NCBI GenBank assembly: GCA_950295325.1
Contig: OX485808.1
Coordinates: 24,698,527-24,758,526 of the forward strand
Direction of reading: 5' to 3'
From: Polytrichum commune
Lineage: Eukaryota > Streptophyta > Polytrichopsida > Polytrichales > Polytrichaceae
Length of the DNA stretch: 60,000 nt
This document shows, piece by piece, positions 23,601-34,770 of the stretch. The first letter of the stretch is position 1, and the number at the start of each line of letters is the position of its first letter. Made by a program: the position numbers and the translations under genes. The notes beneath the pieces were generated by a model that worked only from the letters and a program-made list of their open reading frames with translations, made no database searches and had not been told where the DNA came from.

Positions 23601-26100
23601 GCACTCATGGATAGAAATAAAACCAAACCATTAGGCATCTGTATGGGTTGGGATACCAGAGCCTCTTCTGCATGCTAAACCCAAAAAGAACCAACACTGA
23701 GAGCATACCCCAAACTATTGCAAATTAGCACATCTGAGGTACAATGGGAGAAAGGATGGATTTTAAAATCACTTACATGTACCCATTGCTTGCTGCATGG
23801 TAGCACTGTACTCCTCAGTCTTTACCGCAGTTTCGCCTTTGCCTTCATCTGCTTTTTCCATTGTAGCACAGATCTGCATCAACAATTATAAGTTGTTATT
23901 CTTTTATAAAGCTCTTGGATCTTAAGAGAGTCGCCATGCAATCTGCACCAATGTCACTGGATGTGCATTTCTCAAAACTTTGTTTATAACTGCAATTGGG
24001 TGGGAGGGAGGGAGAGAGAGAGATCGTTGCTTCGGGCACTACTACCCTCACCCATACTGTAATAATTCCTACATTGTGGTCCCTTTTCAAGACTAATTAG
24101 ACCGTATGGCAGTATATGAAGAACAGGAAATCCACAATATGAGCTGTCTCATTGTCAAACTTGTATTGAAAAATTTGCACGCCGCTGAACAGGAAATCTA
24201 CAAAAATCAATATTTGTCAGCTTTGGAGCTATTCATTCACTTCATGCAACATAATTGCAAAATGCATACCTGGAAAGGAGATCTCTGTGCAGGACTATCT
24301 GTCCTCATTGTCTCCACTCCTGACCACCGAAAGGGCGAGGCTACGTGCTTGTTCACAGAAAGCCGCAAATGACCCACACTCAAACACCCAATTCTCCTGC
24401 ACCCAGATGATGCACATGTATTTATTAACAATGAAAGAACAAGAATCTTCACCACCCTAAATTATGAATGTACATCCCTCTACCAACCTCACCGACATCC
24501 ATTTGCTCCATAGTCCACAATTTACATACCAGCACTTTCCATTTGATGCTTTTAAGGATGTCTCCTGTGGGATCAACGTTAATTTGCTACCACATCTCAA
24601 ACACAAACACCCAATTCTCCACACAGACAATTTCCACACTCAAGCACCCAGATGCACAAATCTTTATAGATAATAGAGTTATCCTTCAATTCAATATGAC
24701 TTTTGGTTAAGAGTTGCTTGTTTGCATACAACACCTTCCATGTTTGGGACTGCAGAGGTTTGAACAAAGAGCATTCTATATCGGTTCAATCGTTGAGGGT
24801 CACACTCATTTTGGCATGCACAAGTGGGAAAAAAAATGTTGATACTGTATTGAAAGCAACCAATGAATAATCATAGGAACCAACTCTTGACGAAAAGTCC
24901 CATTGAGTTAAAGGGATTACACTAAATGCAACAACAAGAATCTTCACCACCCTAATTTATGAATGTACATCCCTCTACCAACCTCCCTACAAATCACATA
25001 ACCAACAATTTCCAATTGATGCTTTAAAGGATCTCCTCGTTTACAGAGTCCCTGTAGGTCAACATTAATTTGCTCACAAAAACACACAATCTCTCCCTCT
25101 TCCCTGGATAAACAGAAACCCAGAATTCGATGCTTTAATGCACCCTTTTGTGAACATCCAATTGACGCTTTTTTGGATACCCTACAACCTACACATGAGT
25201 GTTGATGATGAGGATATCCCCATTGCATAATCCCAAATGCTGGCTAAGGTTGAGGTGACTTAAAATAACACCTCCGAATATCAAACACCTCTTTCAAAGT
25301 TGAATTGTGGGTGATTAAGTTCACCTTATGAAATCTTAATCCAAACCTAGAATGTGACCGAATTAGTTCTCTTGTGCAACGAATTTCATGATGGCACGTA
25401 ACTCAATTTGAAAGTGGATGCACCACGAATCACACAAGTTTCTAACATACTTTATTTGGGTAAATGAACGCCCAGAAGACTATTTTAGTGTGGCTCAACA
25501 TGGGAGCGGTAGGGAGTATACTTTATGCAACAAGGCAATTTCCATAGTGGGGGATAACATGGCTAATTTCTGGGTAAGAGAATCTTGTGTTCAAAAGTTC
25601 ATAGCAAATTCCCACAAACTCCGAATTGGAAGTGGATTTTTGCTATCTCCTCCACACACGTTTGCAAGTACCTCAAAAATCTGATTGTTGAAGATCTCCC
25701 ATAAGAGGGCTCCAAACTCAGAAAAGTGTCCAATCAAGATAAGTCTCTACCTTACAGGAAATGGAGTTTACCATCACAACCCTTACATAACCCACACATT
25801 CTTATGCACACCAACATACCGTAGACTGATGCAATTCAAATCCACACATCCACCCAATGTGGCGACTGAACAAAAACTCTTCTAATGTGCTTCCACTCAA
25901 CCTCGCCTCACCAATCTCACCACTCTCAATTACACAATCCAACACAATGTCCACAGCAGCAGCAATTCATGCATAAAACTGATGGCATTCCAGAATCTCT
26001 CCCATGGATCCGATGTGCACGCAAACCTGGAGAGGAGGCCACGAGCTTCAGGCAGGTGGGCCTGGGGCTTGTGCATCGTTGGGCTCAGGGCCATCGCCAT
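20610..26100 (-). CDS. SEX4: Phosphoglucan phosphatase SEX4 (DSP4), plastid
   Basis: Thirteen exons join in frame, in coding order: 26100-26027, 24396-24270, 23873-23777, 23598-23522, 23233-23157, 23037-22957, 22828-22696, 22538-22479, 22362-22306, 21752-21660, 21338-21279, 21102-20995 and 20747-20610; all borders are GT-AG and the product is about 393 aa. Residues 1-~70 are basic and Ser/Ala-rich, as in a plastid transit peptide ([13 protein letters not shown]). A dual-specificity phosphatase domain follows (~85-255) with [31 protein letters not shown] and the loop [10 protein letters not shown] (C211, R217), plus general acid D179 in [17 protein letters not shown]48 glycogen-binding module lies at ~262-348 ([25 protein letters not shown]). 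The last ~45 residues form the charged C-terminal helix that packs on the catalytic site in this family. SEX4 removes phosphate from starch glucan chains so that amylases can degrade the granule at night. The domain order (DSP then CBM48) and length match SEX4 rather than LSF2. Confidence 0.94.
21877..22223 (-). mobile_element. Foldback MITE, copy B, in SEX4 intron 9
   Basis: The ends AGTTATCCTTCAACTCAATG and, inverted, AGTTATCCTTAAACTCAATA bracket a non-coding interior. The interior is related to copy A (12421) and copy C (24677): 'ttttgcatacaacacct', 'gaagaacattctac..cagttcat', 'aagcatgcca'. Confidence 0.72.
24440..25000 (+). repeat. Direct duplication around MITE copy C in SEX4 intron 1
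   Basis: About 45 bases (starting 'caagaatcttcaccaccctaa' and running through 'gaatgtacatccctctaccaacctc') occur at ~24440 and again at ~24928, each followed by a partly conserved 'caatttccaattgatgctttt' block. The two copies flank the MITE. Confidence 0.65.
24677..24920 (+). mobile_element. Foldback MITE, copy C, in SEX4 intron 1
   Basis: Starts AGTTATCCTTCAATTCAATA and ends with the inverted 'cattgagttaaagggatta'. It shares 'tttgcatacaacacctt', 'gaacaaagagcattctatatcggttcaat' and 'gggtcacactcattttggcatgc' with copies A and B. Confidence 0.68.
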
Positions 26101-26460
26101 AGCTCAACTCAACCCAACCACCTTCAACAAAAAAAACTTGAGTACGTGACTTCGGTTATGTGTGATGTATGTGGCAACTTGTCTGAGAGAGAGATGGCTT
26201 AGAGAAGAATTGACTTGAATAATGTTGTGATTTGGTCCACCTTGAATGATCCGAGGGAGAGAGATGAATAACTGAGATTGCAACGGTGGAGAGCGCTTGC
26301 AAGGAATGTGAGGAGGAGAAGGGCAAGAGCACTTCTCTCCAGGAATCTTCAGATCTTTTTAAAACCAAAGTATAAAGTATACTACTTTGTCTACATGTAC
26401 CTTAGTACTTCGATACCTCACAATCCCTTTGGCCCAAGGATTTCGTGGCACCCATCTCAC
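26101..26460 (-). promoter_or_regulatory. 5' flank of SEX4
   Basis: The stretch upstream of the SEX4 start on the minus strand is about 360 bp long before the satellite array begins. A short ORF across 26156-26368 shows no homology features. A leader with pyrimidine tracts is plausible, but no TATA box can be fixed. Confidence 0.3.
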
Positions 26461-26461
26461 A

Positions 26462-28085
26462 TTGGAATTTGGGACCCCTTAATAAGTAGTGCAATTTTTT
26501 GGGGGTGATGCCAGACCGTATGTGGGAACCACCACCTATGATCCATCACAAAGTAAATACATACAATATCTACTGGCCATGTTTTCTCAGTTTAGGAGCT
26601 TGTGATTTGTGGTTCTGACAAGTGGACACGGGTGGGGGTTGCACAATGTGTCCTTCAATTTAGGGTTTTCATGTGGGACAAACAATGGGTCCCCCTAATA
26701 ATTAGTGTGGTTTCTAGGTGGCACCTTGCATATGGGAACCACCACTCATGATCCATCACACAAAGTAAATACATGTGACATCTATTGGGCAAGTTTCTTG
26801 TTTGTCAAGTATGTGGCTTGTGGTTCTAACAAGTGGCCAAGGGTGGGGTTGCACCAAGTTTCCTTCAGTTTAGGGTTTTCATGTGGGACTACAATGGGTC
26901 CCCCTAATAAGTAGTGTGGATTATGGGTGGCGCCCTGCATGTGGGAACCACCACCCATGATCCATCACAAAGCAAATACATGTGACATCTATTGGCCAAG
27001 TTTCTTGTTTTTTAAGTTTATGGGTTGTGGTTCTAACAAAATGGGGTTTTGAGGGGGGGGGGTTGTGCCATGTGTCCTTTTATTTAGGGTTTTCAAGTGG
27101 GACTACAATGGGTCCCCCTAATAATTAGTGTGGTTTCTAGGTGGCACCTTGCATATGGGAACCACCACCCATGATCCATCACACAAAGTAAATACATGTG
27201 ACATCTATTGGGCAAGTTTCTTGTTTGTGGAGTATGTGGCTTGTGTTTCTGACAAGTGGCCAAGGGTGGGGTTGCACCAAGTTTCCTTCATCTTAGGGTT
27301 TTCATGTGGGACTACAATGGGTCCCCCTAATAAGTAGTGTGGATTATGGGTGGCGCCCTGCATGTGGGAACCACCACCCATGATCCATCACAAAGTAAAT
27401 ACATGTGACATCTATTGGCCAAGTTTCTTGTTTCTTAAGTTTATGGGTTGTGGTTCTAACAAAATGGGGGTGGGGGGGGGTGTGCCATGTGTCCTTTTAT
27501 TTAGGGTTTTCAAGTGGGACTACAATGGGTCCCCCTAATAAGTAGTGTGGTTTTATGGGTGGCGCCCTACATGTGGGAACCACCACCATGATCCATCACA
27601 AAGTTTATACATGTGACATCTATTGGCTAAGTTTCTTGTTTTTGGATTCTATGGGTTGTGGTTATGACTAAATGGGTGGGGTGGGGGTTGGGCCATGCTT
27701 CCTTCAGTTTTGGGTTTTCATGTGGGATTACAATGGGTCCCCCTAATAAGTAGTGTAGTTTCTGGGTGGCGCCATGTATGTGGGAACCACCACCCATGAT
27801 CCATCACAAAGTAAATACATGTGACATCTATCGGCCAAATTTCTTGTTTTTGGAGTTTGTGGCTTGTAGTTTTGACAAATGGGCATGATGTTTCCTTTAG
27901 TTTAGGGTTTTCATGTGGGACTACAATGGGTCCCCCTCATAAGTAGTGTAGTTTCTAGGTGGTGCCCTACATGTGGGAACCACTACCCATGATTCATCAC
28001 AAAGTAAATACATGTGACATCTATTGGCCAAGTTACTTGTTTTTGGAGTTTGCAGCTTGTGGTTCTAACTAAATGGGGGGGGGGT
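26462..28085 (+). repeat. ~210 bp satellite array, about 8 units, with dimeric higher-order repeat
   Basis: Unit landmark gggtccccctaata recurs at about 26470 (degenerate), 26688, 26896, 27109, 27319, 27528, 27735 and 27928, spacing 194-218 bp. Each unit also carries 'gtgggaaccaccacccatga', 'tacatgtgacatctattggc' and 'tttagggtttt'. Units 2+3 and 4+5 are near-identical as dimers about 421 bp apart: they share a 'ggccaagggtggggttgcac' unit followed by one with a G-homopolymer. Repeated ~65-codon ORFs at 26705 and 27128 are by-products. Confidence 0.92.
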
Positions 28086-28224
28086 GCACGGCTGGGGCGA
28101 ACTAACATGTACACTCGTACCTTACACTTCCATCCATGCCTCGTCATCCAAGCCCCCCTCATCCAAATTAGGTTAACCACTTGAAGTGGTTAACTGTAGT
28201 TAGGGTAGGCCCTTCTGACACCAC

Positions 28225-28285
28225 CTCCTGCTCCGCCTGCTCCTGCTCCTGCTCCTGCTCCGCCCGCTCCTGCTCCCGCCCGGTA
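28225..28285 (+). repeat. (CTCCTG)n microsatellite
   Basis: Short imperfect hexamer array (ctcctgctcctgctcctgct) between the satellite and the F-box pseudogene. Confidence 0.8.
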
Positions 28286-28399
28286 TTGCTCACTTCTCCT
28301 CGCTCTCACCAAGGTGCGAATGATTTTTTGAGATGAGCTTTGCACAAGTTAGGTTTTGAGATTGTTTTCTGGTGTGAGGGATGGAGCCTTTGATGACAG

Positions 28400-29193
28400 A
28401 AAAGTGGATTTCTATGAAGCCTTTGGGCTTGGGATGTTCCATGTTACACACCCTGAGGTTTTGATTTGTTGTGAGTTTAAGGTTTGCATTCTGATCTGTG
28501 ACTCTTCGTTCTTTAGATCAGAAGACTGGCATTGTATCTTCGAGAGTAATACTATATTCGATGGATATCTGGTCCATGAGGTAAAAACATCCTCTACACC
28601 ACACCATGGGGGCTTTGCTAAAATGGTTTGAGCTTCTGGGGACGACGCCCACACTCCACTGCTTGGATTTCGAGTCATAAACAGTCACCTTGCGAATACA
28701 AGCTCCGGTAGATGCAACATTCATGGTTAGAATCTTGTAAGTGTCTGCTTTCCTGTCATAGGTCAGCCCAAAGTGGTAAATTGTCTTCTCTTAGTGCTTC
28801 GGGAGACGTTTCCACTCCTTTGTAACCGGGTTAATTACAAATGTAAAAATCTGTGGAGGTCAATCCCCCCCATCGGAATCCAAAACAAACAAGACCGTGA
28901 GAGGATGCAAGAACTCCCACATTCGGGTCAGGTAAACAAGGAACAGATAGTAGATTCCACTTGTCAAAATTGATGTCGTATGCGGAGAACCTCCGCTTGC
29001 TTGTCGATACTATAAACCATGGCTGCTTACGGGGAGAAACTTCCGCGTGCAGCTTTTTGAACCTCGGAGCTGTAAGGATGTCACTCCATTTCTTGCAAAT
29101 TGTTCTCATTCAAAGCAGGCTCTCCAAAGGGAGAAACGCAAGAGTGTGCTCCAGTAAATGCTCCGGTAGACTGCCCCACACTGACGCCTCCAT
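28400..29193 (-). pseudogene. Broken F-box (kelch-type) gene
   Basis: The reading begins at ATG 29193 with MEASVWGSLPEHLLEHTLAF, an F-box core. It continues LPLESLL, then an in-frame TGA (29110-29112), then MRTICKKWSDILTAPRF and LHAEVSPRKQPWFIV. This is typical of plant F-box/kelch proteins, where an Arg is expected at the stop (CGA to TGA). The frame runs to FYICN at 28834 and is then shifted: the next family motif NPVTKEWKRLPKH is in another frame. Further pieces, LTYDRKADTYKIL, VYDSKSKQWSVG and CRGCFYLMD, appear at about 28765-28570. At least one nonsense codon and one frameshift make a functional product unlikely. In life such proteins select substrates for SCF ubiquitin ligases. Confidence 0.82.
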
Positions 29194-31198
29194 TTGTGAT
29201 GAAGACCATCCATTGTTGTACTGAACATTTGATTTCATTGTAACATATAGAGGTGGGCAAATAAGTGAGGGCTTCGAATTCAAGACGGACAATTAAACTC
29301 TTGGTGTAATCCACAGACAGCACCAGCACAAATACAAGGGGGAGAAAAGTTCTGATTTCAGCAGCACGAGATTGGGACTTAGCACGAAAAGAGATTCGCT
29401 CACTTGTAAGCCTCTGAATGTAAGGAAAACAGTCTGTTAACTTAAAGGGATTTTCATACTCCTAAGGGAGAAGAAACAAACGAAACATGGAGACAATAGG
29501 AGTGGCGAAGTAGAGCCTCGTTAGAGGTGGAAAAAAAATCTGACACTCTGCTTAACACTAAGACATTGCTTACCACAGGGGGGCATAGTAAACAGGTGCA
29601 ATAAAAAACTTGACAGCGACTGGACTCAGGTACGAGGAACTTCTGAATAAGAGATAGCGATGAGCTCTATAAGACACAGGAGCTTCAAAGAGAGAGAGAA
29701 GCGGCAAACAGACTCTAATTCGAAGCCGATGGTGGAATATCAAAAAATAGAGACAGGAATGTGAATTTCAAGAACCGGACACATTGCTCGTTCTTTTGAA
29801 TTGAGCTGAAGTGGTAGTCAAGCAACTCATGCTTGACTACCGGAAACGAAGATATTGTTTCGTTCTTGCAGCTGAAGTAGGTTTAAGCAAGCACGGGAAG
29901 GCGTGCCTCAACAATTTCTGAGGCTCATCTGACCATGATTTGATAGAGGTGAGAAGCCTACCTTGAGGTTTCTTGAAGCTACTTCTACAGACAGAGTAAG
30001 AGTCTCTTTCAAGGAGCAAAATTGTAAATAAATTCACCACATTGAGTAGAAAATTTGAGACAGTGTGCACAAGTGCATACGCATCAACAGTCAAAGAGAA
30101 AACTGAATTTGCAGAACAGTCGGTCACCAGAAGTTGAGCAGTGCTCTAGTTTTGTTCTTAAGCGTTGTTCATCATCAACTGCCGTACTTCAAAGAAAGCA
30201 AAAATTAGGTGAACTTGTATGACTGGTTATTCCAGATTATAGGTTGCCGTGAGACAAGATTGTGATTCTCGTACAGTTTCTGGTGATAGACGCATCAAAA
30301 AACACGGATTGAACCCTCAAACGGTTGCAAATGTCTAGTAAGAGCTAAGGCAAAAGAGCAACAACAAACACCTAGGAGTGGAGTTCCTGAAGGGAGGATA
30401 GGGAATTGCAACAGGAGGAAGTCACTCATGTCTGTTCAGGAATCGGCTCCAGCTTCATCTTCAATGATTCTTAAAGCTTTAGAATTTGAGTGGCATTCAG
30501 AGTTTCAACAAAATTCCCTCCCACCACTTCTGTGTTGGCTTCTTACTGACAAGACTGCCAGAGTTTTCTGTTCTTGTTTTTTCTTTTTTTTCTTTTTTTC
30601 TGAGCAAGGGAGAAAAAGAACAAAGGAGTTCGTTCTTCAGTCAGATTGCTACTCCTCAAGCGAAGTTGACTATGTCAAAAAATTATGTTTTGACTTCATC
30701 GTTACCTTACTCAAGGGATTGGTTCTTTTGTATAAGTAGCTGAGTGTTGTGAAGGGGGTTGGTGATCATTGATCAACAGAATTCCGACTGTTTAATTAGG
30801 AGTCTAAGAATCACTTTATGATATTGTTTGTTCTGATCCCCACTTAAATTTCCTGTGTTGCTATTGTCTACTTGCCTGTAATACATTTCAGCCCTCTCCG
30901 AGCCCATGGATGAGTTGGTGATTGGTCTTTCAAGATATATGATCTGAAGTACTTACACCTTGTTGCAAGAAGATTAATTACCTGCAAAAATCTTTGGGGC
31001 TGGGTGGTTTTGGCTCCTTCAAAAACTGGGGCTCTACTATTATTTATTAATTATTTCGTTTGTGTCAGCTAGGTGTCAATTTCTGCAATTTGACTCGATA
31101 TTGCTTTGTGCAATTATCTCAGATTGACAGTGTGTTGGGTGTTATGTACAAGTAAAGATTGACTGAAAGTTATTAAGGGATTCTATTGTGAATTGCAG
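29194..31198. other. Gene-free spacer
   Basis: ORFs of up to ~103 codons (for example 30428-30739) have no recognisable motif and run into a homopolymeric T/C tract near 30575-30600. I searched for upstream exons of the carrier fragment at 31199 and found none. Confidence 0.4.
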
Positions 31199-31260
31199 GG
31201 ATTGTCTGCAGGGTTGTTAAGACAAGCTACTTACACCACAACCCGTCTTGGAACATTCAG
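31199..31260 (+). pseudogene. Orphan exon of a mitochondrial dicarboxylate/2-oxoglutarate carrier
   Basis: A 62-nt segment bordered by a good acceptor (attgcag|GG) and donor (AG|gtcagc). It encodes GLSAGLLRQATYTTTRLGTF plus two bases. This is the conserved block of plant DTC-type mitochondrial carriers (family MCF) that follows the first repeat's 'FYKG'. No other carrier exon was found on either side within the window, so this is either a gene relic, a transposon-captured exon or one exon of a gene with very long introns. Confidence 0.7.
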
Positions 31261-32006
31261 GTCAGCTACTTATACTCTTTCATGAGCAATTTTTTCAGTA
31301 GCAAGGGCATTACTTTGCCCACTTAAGAGTCATTTTCTAGGATTTTCTGATTTCTGCAAGCTCTGAAATTCTTCACAAACATTAAATGTAACTACATGTG
31401 TAAATCGACATTACCATATCCTTCACGTTGTGCAGTGATTTCTTTATCAATGCTCTTGTGAGCAGTCGACACACAAAGTACAAATCCTAGCTTTCTTAGC
31501 TGGAGGTTGTAGACTGTTTAGCATGATTATCTCCCGGTCTGTAATGTGCCCATGCTTCTGAAGGGAATAGAGAAGCAATGATTATGCATTTTTCTCTTTT
31601 ACACACTAATGGTAGATGGTACGTTTCACGATGAAGAAATCGGAGGAAAAAATATGAAAGATTTGATGTACATAGGGCATTGTAGAGGCAATCTAATGTT
31701 TGGTTGTAGGGTTGCTGAACGGAGTTGAAGCTTTGAATACTAAAGAGGGATGTCAGAAGAGTACCTTCAATTCACTTTCTTTCGATACTCTTGTATCCTC
31801 TCTTAGATCCACACCTGACCATAATTCACTCAACTACATGTGTTTGATGAAGGAACCAAATTAGGCCCATCTTACTATACCACAAAAACCTTGCCTAGCC
31901 ATGAAAACTATACAACATGTTGTGGAAGACATTATATCCTCTCAATAGTCATAAATCCTCATTATTCCAACAATAACTATCATCTATGACACATTTATCA
32001 AGAAAA
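31261..32006. other. Gene-free spacer
   Basis: No ORF or repeat of note. Confidence 0.35.
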
Positions 32007-32320
32007 CTACACTAAATATGATATTTAGTGTTTGAGACACTAAATACGAATGCATACACTAAATGTCAATAACCCTATGAAAGTGAGTAACATTAATTGT
32101 AAACTCAAACACTAATTATCAACTACGATAATATGTGGAATTTACATGTTTGAGTTTAGTGTTAGAAAGGATTTGAAAAAATCCTTTCTAACATATCTAA
32201 ATTAAATAACAATTTAAATTCTAGCATATCTTCTAATACTAATTGAAAATTAGTGTTGAGTTGGGTAGGGTGGTACCAACATTAAATATAATCAAACACA
32301 AAATGTCATATTTAGTGTAG
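32007..32320 (+). mobile_element. MITE related to the 892/1710 family
   Basis: The left terminus CTACACTAAATATGATAT and the right terminus, inverted, CTACACTAAATATGACAT form the repeat. Each end again pairs with itself (ACTAAATATGATATTTAGT). The interior differs from the 892 copy but holds further 'acactaaat' motifs. Confidence 0.72.
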
Positions 32321-33690
32321 TAGGGAAAGTGGATTGTCTTGGTTTTTATGAGCATGTTTGCAATGTGATTATTTCCATTTACTCACCCATGTCAACTCAA
32401 TATGGTGACCTATGGCTAGTTAATAATTTGTGTCACCTTGTTTTGGGGTTAGGGGGTTAATAACCCCATTTCAATGATGACCGACTTGAAGTGCTCATTC
32501 TCAAAAAGCAATACATATGAAGGTGAACAAGGTATTTGAAATACATCAACATGAATATGACCTTGTTCACCTCCTAAATTAGTCAAAGCTAATGCCAGTG
32601 TCAAGTATTTCTACAGTTTTTGTTGTAAAATAATCATATATGCTTGCATTTCAAGGTTCTTAAACTTTCATAGAAGGTTAATATGTTTATGAGCTCTTGT
32701 GGAGTTTGGGACACAAATTGGGAGAGCATTTGGTCAGGTCTATAGTTTGGTACGTAAAGAGGGAAGATATTACGTTGCAAACAGAAGATAAGGCTGGAGA
32801 TATTACTCAATATACATGGTTCAGTAAAAACTGAGGAATCCTACATTGTCACCCTTGCGCTTGGACCCTACATGTTATGGATGCATCTGTCTGAATTGTA
32901 TAAATTTTGGTTCTTAAATGTAAAGACTCAGTATGACTGATTTGGTCTTTTGTGTTATTGAATAACCTTCGTGCGAAATGAAACATAAGCCCTGGTATGG
33001 AAGAGGCTTTTTAAGTGTTTCACAAGAAGAATATATGTATCTCCTGCATTTCCCAGACCCTGGGATAAATGTTTATTGGATGTTTCCCAAACTTGGGAGA
33101 GGCATTGCAGGGACTCACTTTTGAGTGGGTATATGAGGGGGGTCTATATGATAACTCATTCAATAACTTAGAGAATCTTCACTTTGACAATGAATAGGAT
33201 ATTCATACGAGCTCCAATAATCATGACTAAAGTAACTATGAGCACAGTTGCAAAAAGGAAAGAAAGGAAGTAAAACATCTCCAATGTTGCCACTGTTGTG
33301 AATTATGGTGTTGCTTCATTTTTGAGTTTAATCATCTCGCACTAATTGTGTGTTTCGTCTCCCACAAGAATTGGGTGCAGAGAGCTAGAGAAATGTCTGT
33401 TTAAGACCTCCTCATGTCGATGATTAGCTTGCGCTGATTGTGACCTTCCCCACAATTGATGATATTCTTGATAGATGCAAAGATTCTCATCGTGTTGAAA
33501 TGTTTTCCCATGGATCTTGGAATATAATAGCTGTGTTTTGTGGATCCGGTGATTGTTCTCTACATGCACTAGATTCAAGCCGACACTTTGACAGTGGAGG
33601 TCCAATTTTCGCTGCCAGCTATGAAAGGCAAGGGTTGAGGGTGTTGGGGAGGAGCCAGTTTACAAAGCCTTCACACCTTTTATAGCCCAT
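32321..33690. other. Gene-free spacer
   Basis: AT-rich. A 33190-33420 stretch matches the dispersed repeat seen at 1-120 and ~19.6-20.0 kb ('attcatacgagctccaa.aatcatga', 'tttaagacc'). Confidence 0.35.
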
Positions 33691-33700
33691 TAGCAAGCTG

Positions 33701-34412
33701 GGCTAGCCCATATTTTTGAGGCCTTAATCTTGCCATAGCTAGGCTAGCCCATATTTTTTGAGGCCTCAATCTAGCCATAGCTAGGCTAGCCCATATTTTC
33801 TAAGGCCTCGATCTAGCCATAGTTGGGCTAGCCCATATTTTTTGAGGCCTCGATCTAGCCATAGCTGGGCTAGCCCATTTTTTTCGGGTACCGTTTCACC
33901 CATATAGCTGGACTAGCTGACCTAATAAATTAATTCATGTAGCTCATATAATGAATTCAAGGAGACATTGTCTCATCAATACAATTATATTTCATATCAG
34001 TCAAAATCACTCATCGTCATCAATATCTAAAACATGTTGCTCATCATTCTCTACCAACAAACCGTCATCATCTTCTATCTGCAACTTCTCATCGAAAATA
34101 GGGCACTGAAGACTTCAATTTTGAGCATTGATCTCAACCCTAAATGTTTTATGGTAGTGGTAGGGATGACATGGTTGGGCCTTAGCTTGAGCCAATTGAG
34201 TTACATGACTTATCTTTAGCTAGATAATAACTAGCTGGGCTAGCCCATATTTTTTGAGGCCTCGATCTAGCCATAGCTAGGCTAGCCCATAATTTTTCAA
34301 GCCGTGATCTAGCCATAGCTGGGCTAGCCCATTTTTTTCGAGAACCGTTTTCAGCCATAATTGTTAGCTATTAGGTTAGCCGCTAGCCCAAAAAGTCTGT
34401 GGGCTAGCGGCT
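33701..34412 (+). repeat. 42-bp tandem repeat in two blocks with terminal hairpin
   Basis: Unit 'ggctagcccatattttttga' + 'ggcctcgatctagccatagct' starts at 33701, 33742, 33784, 33826 and 33868, then again at 34238, 34280 and 34322, a strict 41-42 bp period. Both blocks are followed by a similar tail ('tttttttcg.g.accgtttc'), so the whole segment is duplicated around a ~330 bp middle. The right end is a perfect 13-bp hairpin, AGCCGCTAGCCCA / TGGGCTAGCGGCT at 34378-34390 and 34400-34412. Confidence 0.85.
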
Positions 34413-34424
34413 GTACAAGGCACC

Positions 34425-34770
34425 ACGGGCCTTGGCTTGGTGGTTAGGGCTCATGGCCCCCAATGAGGAGGTTGTGGGTTCTATTCCCCATGCCGGTGTG
34501 GTGCTCACCACCATAGTCCATCCAACTATGGTGGGGGGTCCTTGGACCTTGTTGTATGGGTACCTCAAAGCCCTTTGGGGGGATGATATGTCCGGTATCT
34601 TCAAGGCACTAATGGCTAGCTAGGAACTAGTATAGTGTGTCACTATAGTGTCCATCCTCGAAAGGGGAGAGTAGTATTGTCCCAATTTCCCCTTGTCTGG
34701 TGTCAGCCCTAAACCCCCACCCTTAGTTGCGTCCTAGTCCAGGTGGGGACCTAAAGCTTCTAATCTATCA
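34425..34770 (+). mobile_element. tRNA-derived SINE
   Basis: The RNA polymerase III A box TGGCTTGGTGG (34433-34443) and B box GGTTCTATTCC (34477-34487) are spaced 33 bp apart, as in tRNA-derived SINEs. They sit in a tRNA-like head (ggttagggctcatggccccc). The tail boundary and target duplication are not clear, so the 3' end is approximate. Confidence 0.65.

Noticed and set aside
26705-27337. Two nearly identical 69-codon ORFs
   Set aside because: They are read-outs of two copies of the ~421 bp satellite dimer, without starts or context for translation.
30428-30743. Overlapping ~100-codon ORFs upstream of the carrier exon
   Set aside because: No similarity to the N-terminus of mitochondrial carriers, and the ORFs depend on a T/C homopolymer tract.
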